Assembly (NCBI GenBank): GCA_003563375.1
Contig: PWSB01000104.1
Span: 1-6,553 of the forward strand
Direction: 5' to 3'
From: Actinomycetota bacterium
GTDB taxonomy: Bacteria; Actinomycetota; Humimicrobiia; Humimicrobiales; Humimicrobiaceae
DNA: 6,553 nucleotides
A program made the translations under genes and the position numbers. This document shows, in pieces, positions 1-5,101 of the stretch. Below the pieces are notes generated by a model. The model ran no database searches and was not told the origin of the DNA. It worked only from the letters and a program-made list of their open reading frames with translations. How positions within the stretch are numbered: the first letter of the stretch is position 1; the number at the start of each line of letters is the position of its first letter.

Positions 1-78
1 AAGAGCGAAAGATAACCTGGGGTTTGTAATTTCAGGCTTCTTGTCTAAATGGACAAAAATTTCTAAACTGGTATTAAA

Positions 79-660
79 ATGGCCGCTTTAGAAGACTACA
101 AAAAGAAAAGGAAGTTTGACAAAACCCCTGAGCCTTCGGGAGAAGTAAAACCTGAGGGCGGCTTTACATATGCTATACAGAAACATAAGGCAAGCACGCT
201 CCATTATGATCTCAGGCTTGAGATGGAAGGTGTATTAAAATCCTGGTCCATACCCAAGGGGCCTTCGACTGACCCCTCACAAAAAAAACTGGCTATCCCC
301 ACCGAAGACCACCCTTTAGATTATGCAGATTTTGAAGGAAAAATACCTGAAGGCCAGTATGGGGCGGGCACGGTGATCCTATGGGATAAGGGGACCTACC
401 GCAGCCTTAAAGAAGATGTGTCCCCCAAACAAGCTCTAGACCAGGGCAAGCTTGAGATCTTCATAGAAGGCCAAAAATTAAAAGGGGCTTATGTCCTTAT
501 AAAGACCGGCCGGAAGGGCGAGTTTGAAAAAAGGTGGCTGTTCATTAAGATGAAAGATGAACATGCAGATGCCAGGAGGAACCCGGTTAGCACAGAACCA
601 GGGTCAGTCATAAGCGGAAAAACAGTAGAAGATCTGGCAAAGGAAATGGATGGCGGATAA
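79..660 (+). CDS. Stand-alone LigD-type 3'-phosphoesterase (PE) domain protein
   Basis: This 193-residue protein is essentially only the PE module of the end-joining enzyme LigD. In that family the module is a metal-dependent nuclease/phosphatase that trims 3' ribonucleotides and 3' phosphates from primer ends, preparing broken DNA for ligation. Visible motifs are IQKHxASxLHYDLRLE at about residues 33-48, containing H36, H42, D44 and R46, the counterparts of the known catalytic His-His-Asp-Arg set. They are followed by SWSIPKGPS (55-63) and EDHPLDYADFEGxIPEGxYG (76-95), with H78 and Y82 matching further active-site residues. The lysine-rich N-terminus (about 1-20) is a short unstructured leader. 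An in-frame stop at 64-66 leaves ATG 79 as the only ATG start ahead of the domain. No clear Shine-Dalgarno precedes it, so coupling to an upstream gene is possible. The Pol gene follows after 38 bases. There is no ligase domain, so this is not a truncated full LigD: the protein ends naturally after the PE fold. The family call is firm; the cellular role is inferred. Confidence 0.93.
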   Translation: MAALEDYKKKRKFDKTPEPSGEVKPEGGFTYAIQKHKASTLHYDLRLEMEGVLKSWSIPKGPSTDPSQKKLAIPTEDHPLDYADFEGKIPEGQYGAGTVILWDKGTYRSLKEDVSPKQALDQGKLEIFIEGQKLKGAYVLIKTGRKGEFEKRWLFIKMKDEHADARRNPVSTEPGSVISGKTVEDLAKEMDGG

Positions 661-698
661 TTCTCTTGGGGATTTATTTTTAAAAACAGAGAAAAGAA

Positions 699-1592
699 AT
701 GAGTAAAAAAACTTTTAATATCGATGGGAAAAAGATCAGCATATCCAATCCAGAGAAGATGTTCTATCCAGAAGAAGGGTACAAAAAAAAAGACATATTG
801 GATTATTACCTAAAGATATCAAGTATCATGCTGGCCCATTTAAAAGAAAGGCCCTTGAACATGCATCGTGCACCTGACGGAGTAGAAGGTGAGACTTTTT
901 ACCAGCAAGACATATCTGACTACTTTCCAGAATGGGTAGGCCGCATAGAAACCGAAAGAAAAGGCGGGGGCAAGATCACCCATGCAGTATGTAATGATAA
1001 AAAAACCCTTTTATATTTAGCAGGGCAAGCAGTCCTTACCATGCATATCTGGTTAAGCAGGACAGATTCCATAAATGAACCTGACAAAATGATCTTTGAC
1101 CTAGACCCTCCGCCCGATAGCGGATTTAAAGCCGTAAAGGAGGGGGCGTTAAAGTTGAATGAATATTTCAACAGCCTTTCAGTTCCATCCTATGTCATGA
1201 CCACCGGCTCCAAAGGCCTCCATGTTTTAATACCCCTTATACCCCAATATCCCTTCGACAAGGTTAGAAAAAAAGCCAGGCAGATAGCAGAAGAGGCAGC
1301 AGCCAGTTTTTCGGATATATTTACCATCGAACAGTTAAAGGATAAGAGAGGGGGCAAGATGTTCCTTGACTACCTCAGAAATTCTTATGGCCAGACAAGC
1401 GTATGCCCCTATTCTTTAAGGATATTGCCCCATGCCCCGGTGGCTGCCCCTTTGGATTGGCAGGAATTAAAGAACCCGGCGCTTCACTCACAAAGTTATC
1501 ATTTAGGGAATATATTCAAAAGGCTGGGGCAGAAGAAAGATATTTGGAAAGACATGCATAAATACGGGGTAAGCTTACAAAAATTAAATTAA
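699..1592 (+). CDS. ligD: Stand-alone LigD-type primase-polymerase (Pol) domain protein
   Basis: This 297-residue protein corresponds to the polymerase module of LigD, an archaeo-eukaryotic primase (AEP) fold enzyme. In the family it fills gaps and adds nucleotides, often ribonucleotides, at double-strand breaks during end joining. The family start is seen in ISNPEKMFYPEEGYKKKDI (14-33), then RPLNMHRAPDG (51-61) and FYQQD (67-71). The metal-binding pair D134/D136 lies in MIFDLDPPP. The nucleotide-binding loop TTGSKGLHV (168-176) contains H175. A third acidic residue, D224, lies in MFLDYLRN, and the closing motif YSLRILPHAPVAAPLDW spans 238-254. Length matches the isolated Pol module, so the gene looks complete, with no ligase or PE part fused. 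ATG 699 is preceded by the purine-rich GAGAAAAG, a weak ribosome binding site. It is probably co-transcribed with the PE gene. The symbol ligD is used in the loose sense applied to such single-module proteins; there is no ligase activity here. Confidence 0.94.
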   Translation: MSKKTFNIDGKKISISNPEKMFYPEEGYKKKDILDYYLKISSIMLAHLKERPLNMHRAPDGVEGETFYQQDISDYFPEWVGRIETERKGGGKITHAVCNDKKTLLYLAGQAVLTMHIWLSRTDSINEPDKMIFDLDPPPDSGFKAVKEGALKLNEYFNSLSVPSYVMTTGSKGLHVLIPLIPQYPFDKVRKKARQIAEEAAASFSDIFTIEQLKDKRGGKMFLDYLRNSYGQTSVCPYSLRILPHAPVAAPLDWQELKNPALHSQSYHLGNIFKRLGQKKDIWKDMHKYGVSLQKLN

Positions 1593-1621
1593 ATAGTATT
1601 CTTTAAATGGCCTTCTCGGGT

Positions 1622-1906
1622 TCATTTATAATCCAGAAACCTGTCAAAAACTTCTATAAGCTCCTTTATTTTTCTCTCTTTTTCTTCTTCGGCTGTGGAA
1701 GACAAGCTTGCAGCCACACAGGTCTTAATATGATTATTAAGAATGGAATGTCCCACTTTTCTTAGACCTCCTGATACCGCAGATATCTGCAGAAGGATAT
1801 CGATGCAATATTTTTTTTCATCGACCATCCTCTGGATCCCCCTTACCTGTCCTTCTATCTTCTTAAGGCGGTTTATAACCTCTTGTTTATTCTTATCTGT
1901 CAGCAT
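1622..1906 (-). CDS. csoR: CsoR/RcnR-family copper-sensing transcriptional repressor
   Basis: This small all-helical DNA-binding protein of 94 residues belongs to the CsoR/RcnR (DUF156) family. Its signature INRLKKIEGQVRGIQRMV at about residues 11-28 carries the conserved basic surface. The Cu(I) ligand set is C34 (in YCID), H59 and C63 (in NNHIKTC), the Cys-His-Cys pattern of copper sensors such as Mycobacterium tuberculosis CsoR rather than the nickel/cobalt pattern of RcnR. In the family, Cu(I) binding releases the tetramer from DNA and derepresses copper export. ATG 1906 is chosen as start because AAGGAG lies three bases upstream and nothing like a ribosome binding site precedes the in-frame TTG at 1918, which would add four residues and place the AAGGAG inside the coding region. 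The gene lies directly downstream of copA on the same strand, 168 bases away, supporting a copper role. It ends convergently with the Pol gene. Confidence 0.93.
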   Translation of the reverse strand: MLTDKNKQEVINRLKKIEGQVRGIQRMVDEKKYCIDILLQISAVSGGLRKVGHSILNNHIKTCVAASLSSTAEEEKERKIKELIEVFDRFLDYK

Positions 1907-1909
1907 TTT

Positions 1910-1915
1910 CTCCTT
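1910..1915 (-). promoter_or_regulatory. csoR ribosome binding site deciding the start
   Basis: On the minus strand the sequence reads AAGGAG followed by AAA and then ATG (1906-1904). This places a strong Shine-Dalgarno core just before the ATG, though at a short three-base spacing. The upstream TTG at 1918 has no such motif, so the shorter protein is preferred. Confidence 0.6.
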
Positions 1916-1929
1916 CAATACTTATCAAA

Positions 1930-1948
1930 CCAGTATAAAGTCCACTGG
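1930..1948. promoter_or_regulatory. Inverted repeat in the csoR leader, possible operator
   Basis: CCAGT and ACTGG form perfect five-base arms separated by nine bases, just downstream of the candidate csoR promoter, where a repressor could block transcription. It does not carry the G/C tracts flanked by TA typical of characterised CsoR operators, so assigning it to CsoR is only a guess based on position. Confidence 0.2.
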
Positions 1949-1964
1949 ATGTAATAATATGGAA

Positions 1965-1993
1965 ATAATATACAACTATAATGAAAATAACAA
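1965..1993 (-). promoter_or_regulatory. Candidate sigma-70/sigma-A promoter for csoR
   Basis: Read on the minus strand, TTGTTA (1993-1988; 4 of 6 matches to TTGACA) is followed after exactly 17 bases by TATTAT (1970-1965; 5 of 6 matches to TATAAT). The csoR ATG lies about 58 bases downstream of the -10 box. This suggests that csoR can be transcribed separately from copA. The region is AT-rich, so a chance match is possible; no transcription data are available. Confidence 0.45.
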
Positions 1994-2010
1994 CCTAAAA
2001 TATCCTGGTT
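1992..2010. promoter_or_regulatory. Inverted repeat at the -35 edge of the csoR promoter, possible operator
   Basis: The arms AACC and GGTT are separated by 11 bases, giving a 19-base element that overlaps the candidate -35 box. It has the same overall length as the inverted repeat at 1930-1948 on the other side of the promoter. The short arms mean that chance is a serious alternative. Confidence 0.18.
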
Positions 2011-2074
2011 TAATTGAATAAATCCAAGCCATTATTCTTATGGAGTTCAAATAGAGTTGATTGTATTTCTTTTA

Positions 2075-4552
2075 CTATTTATTTTCTTTTTCTTTTTTTA
2101 AATAAGCAGGTTCGATATTAGCCCTTCTTATTCTAGTTGAATTTAGTACCACGCTAAAGGAACTTGTAGCCATAGCTCCAGCACCGATGACCGGATGGAT
2201 AAGACCTAGGAAAGCAGCTGGTATTGCTATGGCATTATAAAACCAAGCCCAAAAATAGTTTTGTCTTATCTTGCTAAAAGTAGCATTAGACAGCTTAATT
2301 GCAGAAATAATTGCACTTAGCTGGCCGCTTATCAGTGTAATATCTGCAGATTCTATGGCTATGTCCGTGCCTGCACCTATAGCTATACCTACATTTGCCT
2401 GTTTTAATGCAGGGGCATCATTTATGCCATCTCCAACCATGGCTACTATTCCATATTCTTTTTGAAGCTTCTTTATTTCTGCAACTTTCTCATTTGGCAA
2501 GACTTCAGCCAAATACCTGCTCATCCCTACTTTGGAGGCAATGGCTTTAGCGGTCCTTTTATTATCACCAGTTATCATAGCTGTCCTGATGCCCATTTTC
2601 TCAATCTCGGCAATAGCAGCAGCAGAATCCTCTTTTAAGGTATCGGCTACTGCAACTATGCCAGCAATATTTTTATCCACAGCCACAAGCATTGCTGTTT
2701 TTGCTTGATCTTCAAGGGCCTCTAATTCTTTTTTATATTCTGTATATGGGATGTTTTCCTTATCCATAAGTTTATAGCTTCCCACCAGTATGCGCCTATT
2801 TCCGACATTTCCAAATACACCTATTCCTGTTAAAGCAGAAAAATTTAGCACTTTCTTCAATTCAATTTCTTTTTGTCTTGCATGATTTACAATAGCTTCT
2901 CCTAAAGGATGCTCGGATGCAGCTTCGACACTAGCGGTATATAAAAGAAGTTCTTTGGCCTCAAACCCGTTTAAAGGAATAAGATCCGTGACTTCAGGTT
3001 TCCCTTTTGTTATCGTTCCTGTTTTGTCCAAAGCGATCATCTTTACGCTCTTCATGGTCTGAATGGCCTCACCTTTTCTTATCAATATACCTTTTTCGGC
3101 ACCAAGGCCGCTTCCGACCATAATAGCAGTTGGAGTAGCCAGGCCTAATGCACATGGGCAAGATATGACAAGGACAGCTATTGTAGCCAATATAGCCAAG
3201 GAAAAGATAGGAAGAGCAGTCGTGCTCCAGGGGAAATTAAAAAATTCAACTATAGATACATGAAAATCAGGAAAAATCATCCAGGTTGCAAAAGCCATAA
3301 TAGAAAGGAATATCACAACCGGGACAAAGTAACCTGTTACCCTGTCAGCAAATTCCTGAATTGGGACTTTTGAACCCTGGCATTCCTCGACCATCTTGAT
3401 GACCTGGGAAAGGAAGGTATCCTTGCCCACCTTGGTGGCTTTCACTTTCAGTAAGCCCTGTTTATTTATAGTAGCCCCTATGACCTCATCGCCTTTTTTC
3501 TTTTTGACCGGAAGAGATTCTCCTGTGGCCATAGACTCATCGATATTGCTTTCGCCTTCGACAACTATTCCATCTAAAGGGATCTTTTCTCCAGGCCTTA
3601 TCACCATAACCTGTCCAACCCTTACTTCATCTGTAGGGACCTCTATCTCTTTTTCTTCTACTATTATCCTGGCACTTTTTGCACCAAGTTCCAGAAGTTT
3701 TTTGATTGCCTGGCTAGCCTTCCCCTTGGCTTTTGCCTCAAGATATCTCCCCACAAGGTGAAGGGTTAAGATAGCAGTGGCCATCTCCACAAAAGAGGTC
3801 ATCTCCAGCCAAAATGTAAGTGCATTTAAAAGGTATGGAACCAGAGAACCTAAAGTAACCAAGGTATTCATATTTGGCTGCAAGGTCCTAAGGGATCTAA
3901 AAGCTCCCCGATGAGTTTCCCATCCAGCTATGAATATAACCGGAAAACCAAGTACATAAATGATTAAGAAATAATTAGGGATAGCTACCACAAACATGTG
4001 TATCATCATCAGGACCATGATCGGCGCAGCTAAGCCAATAGCAAACCACATCCTTCTTGCTGCATGGGACAGCTGCATCAACGCCCTGTCTTCTACCTCT
4101 TCTTTCTCTTCGGCCGTTATCTCATAGCCTAGTTCCCTAACCGACTTTTTTATATCCAACTGGCTGACAGCTGAAGGATCATACCTTACGGTTAACTTTT
4201 CCATGGGAAAATTGACTCTTGCAGATTCAACTCCATCAGTATTATTTAATTTTTTTTCAATACTCTGTGAACAGCTCGCACAACTCATCCCGGATACCTT
4301 GAAGATGGAGGTCGCCATTTCTTCCTGGCTTAATTTGGCATCATAGCCTGTATTCTTTATGACATCTATAAGTTTTTCTTTACCAATCTTTTTGGGGTCA
4401 TAAGATATAAAAGCTTTTTCTGTTGCGAAATTAACCTTTGCCGAATATACTCCTTCTGTTTCCGAAAGTGATTTTTCAATACTCTTTGCGCAGCTTGCAC
4501 AACTCATCCCCATCAAAGTTAGGGTTATTTTTTCATTTTTTCCTATTTTCAT
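2075..4552 (-). CDS. copA: Cu(I)-exporting P1B-1 type ATPase CopA
   Basis: This 825-residue inner-membrane pump couples ATP hydrolysis to Cu(I) export. Two N-terminal heavy-metal-associated domains each carry GMSCASC (C18/C21 and C91/C94). Eight membrane segments are expected, at roughly 168-187, 193-211, 227-247, 253-271, 404-425, 446-470, 767-785 and 789-805. The actuator domain has TGE at 343-345. The membrane transport site CPC is at 465-467. The phosphorylation motif DKTGT starts at D509, SEHPLG has H548/P549, TGDN is at 661-664, and GDGINDAP is at 707-714. Copper specificity is supported by N765, Y772 and N773 before P778 in segment 7 and by M794 and S798 (MATSS) in segment 8, the subgroup 1B-1 signature. 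The length is typical for a two-HMA CopA and no key residue is missing. ATG 4552 has AAGGA nine bases upstream. Only 15 bases separate it from the exported-protein gene before it, and csoR follows. Expression is probably controlled by CsoR, but no operator can be placed directly upstream of copA. Confidence 0.97.
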   Translation of the reverse strand: MKIGKNEKITLTLMGMSCASCAKSIEKSLSETEGVYSAKVNFATEKAFISYDPKKIGKEKLIDVIKNTGYDAKLSQEEMATSIFKVSGMSCASCSQSIEKKLNNTDGVESARVNFPMEKLTVRYDPSAVSQLDIKKSVRELGYEITAEEKEEVEDRALMQLSHAARRMWFAIGLAAPIMVLMMIHMFVVAIPNYFLIIYVLGFPVIFIAGWETHRGAFRSLRTLQPNMNTLVTLGSLVPYLLNALTFWLEMTSFVEMATAILTLHLVGRYLEAKAKGKASQAIKKLLELGAKSARIIVEEKEIEVPTDEVRVGQVMVIRPGEKIPLDGIVVEGESNIDESMATGESLPVKKKKGDEVIGATINKQGLLKVKATKVGKDTFLSQVIKMVEECQGSKVPIQEFADRVTGYFVPVVIFLSIMAFATWMIFPDFHVSIVEFFNFPWSTTALPIFSLAILATIAVLVISCPCALGLATPTAIMVGSGLGAEKGILIRKGEAIQTMKSVKMIALDKTGTITKGKPEVTDLIPLNGFEAKELLLYTASVEAASEHPLGEAIVNHARQKEIELKKVLNFSALTGIGVFGNVGNRRILVGSYKLMDKENIPYTEYKKELEALEDQAKTAMLVAVDKNIAGIVAVADTLKEDSAAAIAEIEKMGIRTAMITGDNKRTAKAIASKVGMSRYLAEVLPNEKVAEIKKLQKEYGIVAMVGDGINDAPALKQANVGIAIGAGTDIAIESADITLISGQLSAIISAIKLSNATFSKIRQNYFWAWFYNAIAIPAAFLGLIHPVIGAGAMATSSFSVVLNSTRIRRANIEPAYLKKEKENK

Positions 4553-4561
4553 AAATATTTT

Positions 4562-4566
4562 TCCTT
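4562..4566 (-). promoter_or_regulatory. copA ribosome binding site in a 15-base intergenic gap
   Basis: AAGGA on the minus strand lies nine bases before the copA ATG, inside the short space after the stop of the exported-protein gene. The gap is too small for a promoter, so copA must be read from a transcript starting further upstream. Confidence 0.55.
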
Positions 4567-4567
4567 T

Positions 4568-5101
4568 TTAATCCCTATGTAAAACCCATTTAAATTCCAA
4601 AGGGCTTGAAGAGTTTATGTCAGCGATGGTTAATTTTATCCAATCTACATCCTTTTGCAATAGAGAATCATCGCCCTCCAAGTCATGAGCTACCAATATT
4701 CCCATGATATGTGAAGCCGTGCTATTTTCGTCCTCCTGCCATTCCAATTCCTTGCTAATGACCCTTCCTTTACTGTCCTCCAAGGTAATAAGATCAATGA
4801 TTTTATCAATGTTTATTCCATTATATAAATCTATCATCAATTGGAAAACCAAAATATTTTCATTCTCTCTATTAAATAGAGGATTTAAAAAAATAGCCTC
4901 TCCGCTAATCCCATCTTTTCCAGGATCACCTGCGACCTGGACAAATTGTGAGATCTCCTCCTCTGGGCTTATTGGTTGGTGCCCCTCTGTTGGCGATTCC
5001 TTGGGTATGAATTCATAATCATCTGAAGCCAAGTCTAGCCCAAGCGACAACAATAAGGAAAAACCAAAAACAGCAATGACAATAATATTAAACTTTCTCA
5101 T
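4568..5101 (-). CDS. Small exported protein of unknown function in the copA operon
   Basis: This 177-residue protein was not assigned to a named family. The N-terminus has basic residues (R2, K3) and a hydrophobic stretch (about 5-24), which reads as a signal peptide or membrane anchor. There is no lipobox Cys, and no Cys anywhere. A Pro/Glu-rich linker follows (about 30-50). The rest (about 65-174) alternates hydrophobic and polar residues like a beta-sandwich. Its pattern (ILVFQLMIDLYNG, LEDSKGRV, ELEW, a repeated WIKLTI-type strand, FKWVL near the end) resembles uncharacterised exported proteins recalled from memory, in which a conserved His pair lies where SH (130-131) lies here. It would act outside the membrane. 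Its ATG shares one base with the stop of the preceding membrane gene (TGATG) and has AAGGAGG seven bases upstream, so translation is probably coupled. CopA follows after 15 bases. A role in periplasmic or cell-surface copper handling is inferred from context only. Confidence 0.82.
   Translation of the reverse strand: MRKFNIIVIAVFGFSLLLSLGLDLASDDYEFIPKESPTEGHQPISPEEEISQFVQVAGDPGKDGISGEAIFLNPLFNRENENILVFQLMIDLYNGINIDKIIDLITLEDSKGRVISKELEWQEDENSTASHIMGILVAHDLEGDDSLLQKDVDWIKLTIADINSSSPLEFKWVLHRD

Noticed and set aside
783..791. Run of nine A residues near the start of the Pol gene, considered as a slippage or frameshift site
   Set aside because: It encodes three Lys within the conserved family N-terminus and the frame continues intact; similar A runs are expected in AT-rich lysine-rich genes.
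920..1171. Open frame of 83 codons on the minus strand opposite the Pol gene
   Set aside because: It lies wholly inside the Pol coding region, including the DLD motif, and has no recognisable domain or ribosome binding site; it is a shadow of the real gene.
1604..1628. TAAATG/CATTTA inverted repeat between the converging Pol and csoR genes, considered as a bidirectional terminator
   Set aside because: The six-base arms are AT-rich with a 13-base loop and no adjacent T tract on either strand; it is too weak to call a terminator.
1743..2021. Open frame of 92 codons on the plus strand opposite csoR and part of the copA-csoR gap
   Set aside because: Most of it is antisense to csoR. The product has no family features, and its tail runs through AT-rich non-coding sequence containing the candidate promoter.
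2271..3761. Several plus-strand open frames opposite copA
   Set aside because: The copA frame is uninterrupted with every catalytic motif in place; the opposite frames give low-complexity Ser/Pro/Ile-rich products with no start signals.
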